A stretch of DNA of 40,864 nucleotides. It comes from Promethearchaeota archaeon (GTDB lineage: Archaea > Asgardarchaeota > Lokiarchaeia > Sigynarchaeales > SOKP01). The position numbers and the translations under genes were made by a program. The stretch covers positions 1 to 40,864 of the forward strand of contig JAEOTL010000105.1 of NCBI GenBank assembly GCA_016839845.1, in the 5' to 3' direction. Numbering within the stretch: the stretch's first letter is position 1; every line of letters begins with the position of its first letter. This document shows positions 24,821 through 31,468 of this stretch, in pieces. A model generated the notes under the pieces. That model worked only from the letters and a program-made list of their open reading frames with translations. It did no database searches and was not told the DNA's origin.

Positions 24821-25006
24821 ATGAGTAATGATATCGATGAACAAATAATTAGAGGAGACGTTAAAAAACTAAACATAAGTGGTATATTGGTTGAAAGTTT
24901 TGAAAAAAGCAATAAAGAAATATTACAGATTCCTAAGCTTAATCATCATAGTATAAAAGAGCGAATTTTTCAAAGCTACATTAAAGGTAAATTACAAAAA
25001 CAATAG
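24821..25006 (+). CDS. Small protein of unknown function (61 residues)
   Basis: Starts MSNDIDEQIIRGDVKKLN; charged, probably helical, no Cys clusters, no TM. I recognise no family. It is supported mainly by the good BRE/TATA promoter at 24781-24798 with leaderless spacing to ATG 24821; an in-frame ATG at 24815 would add two residues. A T-rich stretch (25015-25028) after the stop can end the transcript, so it looks like a single-gene unit. Confidence 0.55.
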   Translation: MSNDIDEQIIRGDVKKLNISGILVESFEKSNKEILQIPKLNHHSIKERIFQSYIKGKLQKQ

Positions 25007-25082
25007 CTAATTTATCTTTTTCTTTTCCTTCTTGAATCATTATAGTTAATTTCTTAATTCATTTCTTTTTATTATAATATTA

Positions 25083-25973
25083 ATGACTACCGAATCAGCA
25101 GATATAGTAATTATTGGGCATCTAGCAAAAGATATTATCGAAGTCGATGGAATCAGCAATCCATCCTTAGGGGGGGCAGTGTACTACGGGGGAATAGCAG
25201 GTAGTCATATGGGACTTAAAATTACTATTGTCACCCTTCTAAACAAAGAGGACTTTCCGTTTTTAGATGTTTTTAAGCGTAGTGGCATTAAATATTATGC
25301 CTATCCCTCTCCCGAGACCTCAGGACTAAAAAATATATATTCCTCCAAAAACATGGAATTCAGAGATTATAAGCCCTTGGGGTTTGCGGGATTATTTAAA
25401 AAAGAACAAATCCCTGATATAAAAACCAGATATTTTGTTGTAGGACCGATAATGGCAGGAGAAATTGATTTAAATATCCTGCGATATATTAAAAAAATGT
25501 ATCCTGATAATCTGGGGATAGATATGCAAGGATTTATTAGATTTCGGAGTGAAGGAGATGTATATTACTCTTCCATACCTTCAGATCTGAAAAAAGAAAT
25601 CCTCTCAAAGGCAACGATACTTAAAGTGGACCAAAAGGAAGCAGAAATATTGACTGAGCAATCGACTATAGAAAAAGCAGCTAAGGAATTACTTCTATTT
25701 GGTCCGGAAGAAATTTTGGTAACTCATAAGAAGGGAATATCACTATTTACGAATAATAACGCGTTTAATTATCCGTGGAAGAATAAGGAATCTCTTGGAA
25801 GAACCGGGAGGGGAGATACAGCCTTCATTAGTTATATAGGATCCCGAATATCTCAATCCCCCCAAGAAGCGTTAAGATTTGCAGCAGCTTTAACCTCACT
25901 CAAAATGGAGGCTCCTGGACCGTTTGTATTACCACTTTATCAGGTCACCAAATTAATGAAAAATGAATATTAG
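25083..25973 (+). CDS. PfkB/ribokinase-family sugar or nucleoside kinase
   Basis: 296 residues, the usual PfkB length. N-terminal IVIIGHLAKDII and the GGAVYYGGIAG motif (about 30-40) that binds the sugar; DxxG region and the ATP/anion-hole motif GRTGRGDTAF near residue 240, where the usual GAGDT Ala is Arg, while the catalytic Asp is kept. Members phosphorylate ribose, fructose phosphates, adenosine and others; substrate not identifiable. Leaderless-looking start after TTATAATATTA. The radical SAM gene follows after 9 nt, so they share a transcript. Family call firm, reaction open. Confidence 0.88.
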   Translation: MTTESADIVIIGHLAKDIIEVDGISNPSLGGAVYYGGIAGSHMGLKITIVTLLNKEDFPFLDVFKRSGIKYYAYPSPETSGLKNIYSSKNMEFRDYKPLGFAGLFKKEQIPDIKTRYFVVGPIMAGEIDLNILRYIKKMYPDNLGIDMQGFIRFRSEGDVYYSSIPSDLKKEILSKATILKVDQKEAEILTEQSTIEKAAKELLLFGPEEILVTHKKGISLFTNNNAFNYPWKNKESLGRTGRGDTAFISYIGSRISQSPQEALRFAAALTSLKMEAPGPFVLPLYQVTKLMKNEY

Positions 25974-25982
25974 CGTTGTATC

Positions 25983-26747
25983 ATGAAGATCGGAGGAATT
26001 ATTGACATCTCGACAAAGGATATACCTCATAAGTCTGCGATGGTAATATTTACAGTAGGGTGCAATTTTAAATGCGATTTCTGTCATAATAAATATCTCT
26101 TACAACCAAATGTGGGAAGAGAATACGAGATTAATGAACTGATTGATATGATCACTACTAACCTGTTGGTAACTGGAGTCAGTATTACAGGAGGAGAACC
26201 CACACTTCAAAAGGATTTGTTAGACATTTGTAAAGAAATTCAAAAAGTGGGAAAATACCTAAGTATAGACACAAATGGTTCAAATCCAGATATTATCAAG
26301 AAAATCGCGCCGTACGTAAATAGAGTGGCATTAGATTTAAAAGGTCCCCCAGATCCTGAAAAATTAGAGACAATTACGCGTACTAAAGTAGATCTAGGTC
26401 GAATAAAAGACACGATTGAATTTATAAACTCCCAGAAGGATATTGATTTTGAAATCCGAACTACTTTTATTGCAGACTTATTGAATATTCATGATTTTGA
26501 GAATATTATGAAATTTCTTACAGAAATGGGATTTTCAGGAAATTTTGTTCTTCAACAATATCAATTTTCTGAGGGTGTTGGGGAAGAATTTAAGAGAATC
26601 TTTTCGAAACCAGAACATGATGCACTAGTGAATATTTTAAGCCCGTTCAAAGATTTAAAATTTCCATTCAAAATCTATTTAAGAGACGATATTGTAGGAT
26701 ATAGAATTATTGATAAGTTAAATGATATTACATTAAATGATACCTAA
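25983..26747 (+). CDS. NrdG-like radical SAM glycyl-radical-enzyme activase
   Basis: 254 residues. Radical SAM motif CNFKCDFC (C27, C31, C34) binds the [4Fe-4S] cluster that cleaves SAM; SITGGEPTLQ near 80 is the GGEP motif for SAM binding; DTNGSN and RVALDLKGPP follow. Archaeal proteins of this type are annotated as anaerobic ribonucleotide reductase activators or pyruvate-formate-lyase-like activases. No extra ferredoxin cluster domain is present, which fits NrdG/PflA size rather than larger activases. Either NrdD elsewhere or the glycyl radical enzyme at 31469-33868 could be its partner, but they are separated by about 5 kb. Operon with the PfkB gene. Confidence 0.87.
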   Translation: MKIGGIIDISTKDIPHKSAMVIFTVGCNFKCDFCHNKYLLQPNVGREYEINELIDMITTNLLVTGVSITGGEPTLQKDLLDICKEIQKVGKYLSIDTNGSNPDIIKKIAPYVNRVALDLKGPPDPEKLETITRTKVDLGRIKDTIEFINSQKDIDFEIRTTFIADLLNIHDFENIMKFLTEMGFSGNFVLQQYQFSEGVGEEFKRIFSKPEHDALVNILSPFKDLKFPFKIYLRDDIVGYRIIDKLNDITLNDT

Positions 26748-26864
26748 ATGAACAAGAAGAAAGCAGATTATAAAGATGATGATCTTGATGATGAATTAGA
26801 AAAACAGTGGGAGTTACAAGATCAAATTCATCGGAAATGTAAAATGAAAGAAAAATCAAAATGA
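26748..26864 (+). CDS. 38-residue acidic/basic microprotein abutting the activase gene
   Basis: ATG directly follows the TAA of the radical SAM gene and opens 38 codons: begins MNKKKADYKDDDLDDELEKQ and ends in a Lys-rich KMKEKSK. Highly charged, probably helical. It is too short for most gene finders. Zero-gap placement after the activase supports translational coupling; no family recognised. Confidence 0.45.
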   Translation: MNKKKADYKDDDLDDELEKQWELQDQIHRKCKMKEKSK

Positions 26865-26945
26865 TTTAATCTAGATTGATTTCTTATCCAGGGAGCGCTG
26901 ATTTTAGTCTGTCTTCTAGTTTAGGATAAACTGGTTTAAGTATGC

Positions 26946-28280
26946 TTAATTAGCTTTTTTTATAGTTTTAGTTTCTATTTTTGATTTCATTGCGTAGAAT
27001 ATTACTACGCCACATATGATAATAATTCCTTGAATAATTATAGTCCATAAATCAAATGTAAAAAGCAGTCCGAAACAGACAATACATCCTAAAAGTGCAA
27101 TTATTGATACCCAACGAATATTTGGTTTTAGCTTAAACGGTCGTTCAAGTTCAGGTTTTCTCTTACGTAAAGCTAATAGGCTTAGATTCACCAAGAAAAA
27201 ATTAATTAACACGCCAAAAACGGTTGCATCAGCGACAGTTTTTATATCCCCAAGAAACAATGGGATTAAGGTTAAAATCATCGTTATTAAAACAGCTAGA
27301 GCAGGTGTTCTAAATTTAGATGAAATTTTACTTAGTCCCGCAGGTAACGCTTTATCTCTCGCCATCCCGTACATCATTCTTGAAGTGACAATCATCATTA
27401 TTAGAACAGTGTTTGCTGTTGCGAAGAGAGCTATGAACGACATAATTATTCCCCCAATTGGACCTAATACTGCTGAGGCAACATCGCTTAAGGGCGCTGA
27501 GGAGGAGGCAATCACAGTATATGGTAAAATACTAACTACTGATAGAGCAGTTAAACAATATAAAACAGTTGTAATAATTATCGAATAGATTATAGCTCGA
27601 GGAAGATTTCTCGCAGGTTGTTTAACCTCCTCAGCGACATTTGCAATGTCTTCGAATCCAATATAGGCAAAGAATATTAAAGCGATAGCTGAAAAGATCG
27701 CACCATAAGATCCTCCTATTGGTAATACAAAATAATTGACCGTACCTAATGACGGCATACCAATTATAATAACTAAGATGAGTCCCGAAGCCTCAATTAG
27801 TGTAAACACTATATTTGTCCATGTGGATGCCCTTATACCAATGAAATTAATAAGGCTTACGATAACTACAAGGATAACTGCAAAAACTACCACAAGAAAA
27901 TATGGAGAGAACCCAATTAAGTTGGCTAAATATCCTGCAAAACCAAGAGCAACTGTAGCTGCTGAGAGTATTCCTGAAAATATAATTATCCATCCTAGAA
28001 GAAACGATAAAAGACGGATTTTGAATGCTTTTTCTGTATACACAAACTCAGCAGCACTTTTTGGGAACATAGCGGAAAGTTCGGCATATGACAATCCTGT
28101 TAATGCTCCTGTGACAGATGCCAATAAAAAAGCTAGCCAGGAAAAATTACCGGTTATCCCTACAACTTCACCGATTAATGCATATATCCCCGCACCTAAT
28201 ACATTTCCGACCCCATAAATTGTAAGTGCAAATAATGAAATTCTACGCTTTAATTTAGGAGTTTTTTTATCTTCGACCAA
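26946..28280 (-). CDS. APC-superfamily amino acid permease
   Basis: 444 residues, about 12 hydrophobic helices. The APC signature is seen at the N-terminus (LTIYGVGNVLGAGIYALIGEV, first unwound helix with GxG), followed by the AELSAMFPKSAAEFVYTEKA stretch after helix 2 and FFAYIGFEDIANVAEEVKQPARNLPRAII in the middle, both typical of amino acid/polyamine transporters. It imports amino acids with a cation, substrate unknown. Start TTG 28280 with a strong AAGGAGG site 9 nt upstream. Single gene, divergent from the cupin gene. Confidence 0.92.
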   Translation of the reverse strand: MVEDKKTPKLKRRISLFALTIYGVGNVLGAGIYALIGEVVGITGNFSWLAFLLASVTGALTGLSYAELSAMFPKSAAEFVYTEKAFKIRLLSFLLGWIIIFSGILSAATVALGFAGYLANLIGFSPYFLVVVFAVILVVIVSLINFIGIRASTWTNIVFTLIEASGLILVIIIGMPSLGTVNYFVLPIGGSYGAIFSAIALIFFAYIGFEDIANVAEEVKQPARNLPRAIIYSIIITTVLYCLTALSVVSILPYTVIASSSAPLSDVASAVLGPIGGIIMSFIALFATANTVLIMMIVTSRMMYGMARDKALPAGLSKISSKFRTPALAVLITMILTLIPLFLGDIKTVADATVFGVLINFFLVNLSLLALRKRKPELERPFKLKPNIRWVSIIALLGCIVCFGLLFTFDLWTIIIQGIIIICGVVIFYAMKSKIETKTIKKAN

Positions 28281-28289
28281 TTTAACTTG

Positions 28290-28296
28290 CCTCCTT
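28290..28296 (-). promoter_or_regulatory. Shine-Dalgarno site of the APC permease
   Basis: AAGGAGG on the minus strand, 9 nt before TTG 28280; it makes TTG the start although no ATG is near. Confidence 0.65.
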
Positions 28297-28342
28297 ATTA
28301 TACCATAGTTTATTTTTCGTCTTATAAAAAGTTATATTTTGT

Positions 28343-28370
28343 AAAATAATAGTTTTTAAAACACTATTTT
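28343..28370 (+). promoter_or_regulatory. Cupin promoter with overlapping inverted repeat
   Basis: A TATA-like TTTTTAAAA (28353-28361) lies about 30 nt before ATG 28389 and is flanked by AATAGT and ACTATT, a 6-bp inverted repeat spanning the box. Could be an operator; weak. Confidence 0.35.
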
Positions 28371-28388
28371 AGATTTTACTTAAACTAA

Positions 28389-28700
28389 ATGGTGAGTAAA
28401 ATAAGTTCAAAGAATATATATAATAATCAAAATTTCAATGTAGATGAGCCTGTTAAGGATCCGATTTATAAGTCATCGTCTTTCAAAGTAATGCGAATTT
28501 CTCTTAAAAAAGGATTAGTGATCCCACCGCATAAAGGTTCTCATGTTGTACTTTTTTTAGTGTTAAAAGGGAAAGGTGCTTTCACATCTGATTCTGGTGA
28601 GATAGTTTTAGAAAAAGATGATTATATAACTATTGGTGAAAATGAAACAAGAGGTATCAGAAGTTTAGAAGACTTGGTTGTACTTGCAGTGCGTGATTAA
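28389..28700 (+). CDS. Small single-domain cupin protein
   Basis: 103 residues. Cupin barrel motifs: IPPHKGSHVVLFLVLKGKG, containing the first metal-ligand pattern (PHxxSH with two His), and a second motif region DYITIGENETRGIRS in which the usual final His is replaced. Such proteins bind sugars, amino acids or act as isomerases or sensors. Substrate unknown. Leaderless-type start. Convergent with the thioesterase gene (7-nt gap). Confidence 0.8.
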   Translation: MVSKISSKNIYNNQNFNVDEPVKDPIYKSSSFKVMRISLKKGLVIPPHKGSHVVLFLVLKGKGAFTSDSGEIVLEKDDYITIGENETRGIRSLEDLVVLAVRD

Positions 28701-28707
28701 TCGTAAG

Positions 28708-29223
28708 TTACTTTAACTTCTCGGGCTTTATTATAGTAGGCTGAGATCTATGTGGTTGCGTTTTTCTTTGTTGCATTCTTAATTCCCGTCTTTTTTTAGC
28801 TTCTTCAAATCTCCTTTTCTCGTCTTGGGTCTCCAGGATTAACCTTGGGACTTCTGTAGGTTTATCATCGTCATCGAGGGCAACAAATGTTAAATAAGCT
28901 GATCCTACATGAGTATGAGTACCTGTCCTTAAACATTCAGCTTCGACTCTCACTCCAATCTCCATAGAAGTTCTTGATACAAAATTAATTGACGCTTTCG
29001 CAAAAACTAAATTCCCAACATACACAGGTGAGATAAAATCCATCTTGTCTAAAGAAGCTGTTACAATATTAGTATGGGTATGACGAGAAGCAACTATCGC
29101 CCCTGCTTGATCTACTAATTTTAAAATATACCCGCCGTGGACATTTCCGGCTGCATTAGAGTGTTCAGGCATCATTACCTGCGCAATTTCAACTTTAGAA
29201 TCAGAAACTTTCTTACTTTCCAT
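28708..29223 (-). CDS. Hotdog-fold acyl-CoA thioesterase (YciA/BFIT-type)
   Basis: About 171 residues from ATG 29223; the first in-frame ATG at 29250 would add nine residues, but the site AAGGGGGG at 29232-29239 sits between them and gives 8-nt spacing to 29223. Hydrolyses acyl-CoAs to free acid and CoA. Signature: MMPEHSNAAGNVHGGYILKL, with the catalytic Asn and the GNVHGG motif, followed by the long central helix, SLDKMDFISPVYVGNLV and SYxTFVAL-like strand (AYLTFVALDDDDKPTEVPRL). The C-terminal tail is basic (KKRRELRMQQR). Probably forms hexamers. Substrate chain length not readable. Confidence 0.9.
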   Translation of the reverse strand: MESKKVSDSKVEIAQVMMPEHSNAAGNVHGGYILKLVDQAGAIVASRHTHTNIVTASLDKMDFISPVYVGNLVFAKASINFVSRTSMEIGVRVEAECLRTGTHTHVGSAYLTFVALDDDDKPTEVPRLILETQDEKRRFEEAKKRRELRMQQRKTQPHRSQPTIIKPEKLK

Positions 29224-29231
29224 AACATGAT

Positions 29232-29239
29232 CCCCCCTT
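29232..29239 (-). promoter_or_regulatory. Ribosome binding site deciding the thioesterase start
   Basis: AAGGGGGG (minus strand) 8 nt before ATG 29223 and inside the longer reading frame. Confidence 0.55.
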
Positions 29240-29256
29240 AAACTAATCAAAATCCA

Positions 29257-29514
29257 TTAAAAACCAAAAGGAATAATTGTGCTCAAAAAAATTACCAGAA
29301 ATATGGAAGCAACAATGAGCACTCCTGCCATAATTATACTAAATTTTTTCATCTTACGCGGGAAGTTCTTCTGACAATTAGAACAATTAACAGCTGGAGC
29401 ATTTGTTCTTTTGGACGAACCATGCATAATATGATCTTGACATAATGGTTTTCCACATATCGCACAATGGGAAACCGCTTGATTTGAACATTCAGAACAA
29501 ATTTCCTTAGACAT
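29257..29514 (-). CDS. Small zinc-finger protein with C-terminal membrane anchor
   Basis: 85 residues. Cysteines C6/C9, C17/C20, C25, H28 form a B-box- or AN1-like pattern (CSECSNQAVSHCAICGKPLC), with C44 and C47 (NCSNC) completing a second site. One TM helix at about 59-80 (IIMAGVLIVASIFLVIFL) and a short tail. Tail-anchored membrane protein with cytosolic zinc finger; likely a protein-interaction module. It lies 6 nt upstream of the longest thioesterase reading frame, same strand, so possibly co-transcribed. Function unknown. Confidence 0.75.
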   Translation of the reverse strand: MSKEICSECSNQAVSHCAICGKPLCQDHIMHGSSKRTNAPAVNCSNCQKNFPRKMKKFSIIMAGVLIVASIFLVIFLSTIIPFGF

Positions 29515-29603
29515 AGTTATTTTTCTTCGTTATAAATTGGTTATATTTTCTAAATATACACTTACGGTTATAAAAACTTGGTTAATAGCTAAAAAGGGGT
29601 TTG

Positions 29604-29612
29604 TTTTTATAA
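29604..29612 (+). promoter_or_regulatory. TATA box of the membrane hydrolase gene
   Basis: TTTTTATAA about 30 nt upstream of ATG 29638, fitting a leaderless transcript; preceded by purine-rich AAAAAGGGG (BRE-like). Confidence 0.5.
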
Positions 29613-29637
29613 TACTCCAACTGTTTTAATAATATAT

Positions 29638-31416
29638 ATGGATATAATCGATAGATTTAGGAATAATATTCCTAAAACACTTCCAATTAAGTATATTGGT
29701 ATTTTCCTGATAAGTTTAAGCTTACTACTAGCAATTATCTCCATTCCTATTGCGCTCACATTAAGAGAGCAAAAACTGAATTACTTATCTAGTCAAGACA
29801 TTAATATGGAGACTATTTCAATAAAGATGCAGGATGGTGTATTAATTCAGGGGTTGGTTTACATTGATAACGATTTAAAAGATAACGACACGAACTCAAT
29901 TCCAACAATCTTGTTTCTTCATGGTATAAATGGGAGAAAAGAGCATAAAGTAAATATTATTTTTCAATACGTTAAGCATGGTTATGCTGTTTTTTCGCTA
30001 GACCAACGAGGTCATGGGGAATCAGGAAGTCCCAGTGGATTTTTAAATAAAGAACCTCAAGATATGATAGAAGTAATAGATTTTATCGATGCAAATTATC
30101 ACTATGCTAATACCACCCATATAGGGATTATAGGTTTTTCATATGGAGGAGGAATAGGGGCCATTCTGCAAGCTTTGGAAGATAGAATTTATGCTTCTGT
30201 ACTTTATCACCCACTAGCATCGCTCGATGGTTTAAGTAATAGAATTCCACTTCAAAATCTAATTGGTACAACAATTGCCGTCTCAAGCATTAGTGATATT
30301 CAAGATGCATTTGATCTTGCCAATGCCACTAATACAAAAAATCTACTGTTATTGCAGGGTTTATCTGATAAAATAATTCTTCCAAGTGAAACTAATGATT
30401 TCTATAATCTTGTTAATGGAACGAACCGTACTGATATAGATTTGAAGGAAAGACCTGGTTTGGGCCATGAAGGAAACGAATTGGATCCCACGTCTTTAAA
30501 ATATGCGATCACTTGGTTTAAACATTTTTACTACAATCATTCTATCGATCTAACCAATCTTGATAGTGAAATTAATTCTGTCAGTCTTTTTACATTTAAT
30601 TATCCTTCAAGTTCTACCGCTGAAAACCTTACAATCGCTTTTGCAATAATACTCTTTATTGGATTAAGTTCACTAGTACTAAAGTTTAAAATTAAACCCT
30701 ATTGGGACAATCTACCGATTAAAAAAGATATAGACTTATCACGGGAAGGAAAGGAAAAATACAAAAAAATGATAATATATCGTACTTCAGGTTATTTTGG
30801 AGCACTCATTGTCACAGGCTTTATCTTTTTCACTCTAAACCGGTCATTATTATATGGATATTTTATCTTTTTCCCGATCTTGTCTTCAGTTATTATGCTG
30901 TTCTTCCCAAGTGAACTACATTCGAACTGGAAAGAGGAATGGAAAAATTGGATTAAAAATGACTCATTACTTTTTTTGTATACACTCTCAATAATTATAA
31001 TCCCAGCTATCTTTTTTCTTCTGCTATATAATCTAAATAATAAGCTAACAATAAGTTTTACAATTCCTTTTTTCAATCTTTCTACACTGCCATATATCGT
31101 CCTAGGATTAGGATCGGGAATCATGGATTTTCTATATCTAAGAGAAATGAAAGGTCGGCACGCGATGATCCTCTTGATTATTCGTCCACTCTCGGTAATA
31201 ATATTTTTGGGGTTTGTACCGCTCTCCCCATTTCCGATTTTAGGAGGAGCAATTTCTCAAATCCTTTTCATTTTCTTAATCGGAGTTATCCTCTTTTACA
31301 TCAGAAGTTTAGTTAATTACTTATCCAAGATTTACAAAAATAGTGCCTCCCTTTATCTATTAATAATGTTCCCATTTGTGATCTTCTATTTGCGAGTATT
31401 TTTTAGAATTATTTAA
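29638..31416 (+). CDS. Membrane-anchored alpha/beta hydrolase with C-terminal multi-helix membrane domain
   Basis: 592 residues. N-terminal TM helix ~18-40; extracytosolic alpha/beta hydrolase ~55-310 with LFLHGINGRKEH, DQRGHGESGS (~122-131), nucleophile elbow GFSYGGG (Ser168), a GLSDKIILP acid segment (~240) and GLGHEGNE His (~280): a full catalytic triad. Residues ~325-592 contain about seven hydrophobic helices with short loops. This resembles dienelactone-hydrolase/serine aminopeptidase-like domains fused to membrane segments. Substrate unknown; lipid or acyl ester turnover is plausible. TATA box at leaderless distance from the ATG. Single gene. Confidence 0.82.
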   Translation: MDIIDRFRNNIPKTLPIKYIGIFLISLSLLLAIISIPIALTLREQKLNYLSSQDINMETISIKMQDGVLIQGLVYIDNDLKDNDTNSIPTILFLHGINGRKEHKVNIIFQYVKHGYAVFSLDQRGHGESGSPSGFLNKEPQDMIEVIDFIDANYHYANTTHIGIIGFSYGGGIGAILQALEDRIYASVLYHPLASLDGLSNRIPLQNLIGTTIAVSSISDIQDAFDLANATNTKNLLLLQGLSDKIILPSETNDFYNLVNGTNRTDIDLKERPGLGHEGNELDPTSLKYAITWFKHFYYNHSIDLTNLDSEINSVSLFTFNYPSSSTAENLTIAFAIILFIGLSSLVLKFKIKPYWDNLPIKKDIDLSREGKEKYKKMIIYRTSGYFGALIVTGFIFFTLNRSLLYGYFIFFPILSSVIMLFFPSELHSNWKEEWKNWIKNDSLLFLYTLSIIIIPAIFFLLLYNLNNKLTISFTIPFFNLSTLPYIVLGLGSGIMDFLYLREMKGRHAMILLIIRPLSVIIFLGFVPLSPFPILGGAISQILFIFLIGVILFYIRSLVNYLSKIYKNSASLYLLIMFPFVIFYLRVFFRII

Positions 31417-31468
31417 TTTAGCTTAATAGAATATAATTAATCAGAATTTACAACTTTATAGGGACCAT

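Noticed and set aside
26766..26795. DYKDDDLDD resembles the FLAG epitope
   Set aside because: Chance Asp-rich stretch in a natural microORF; codons and context are genomic and no vector sequence is present.
26880..26935. TTATCC ... GGATAA inverted repeat before the APC stop
   Set aside because: Only 6 bp arms, long loop and no T-run; expected by chance.
27736..28218. 160-codon plus-strand frame
   Set aside because: Antisense of the APC permease; Thr/Ile/Lys-rich composition is the mirror of TM-helix codons.
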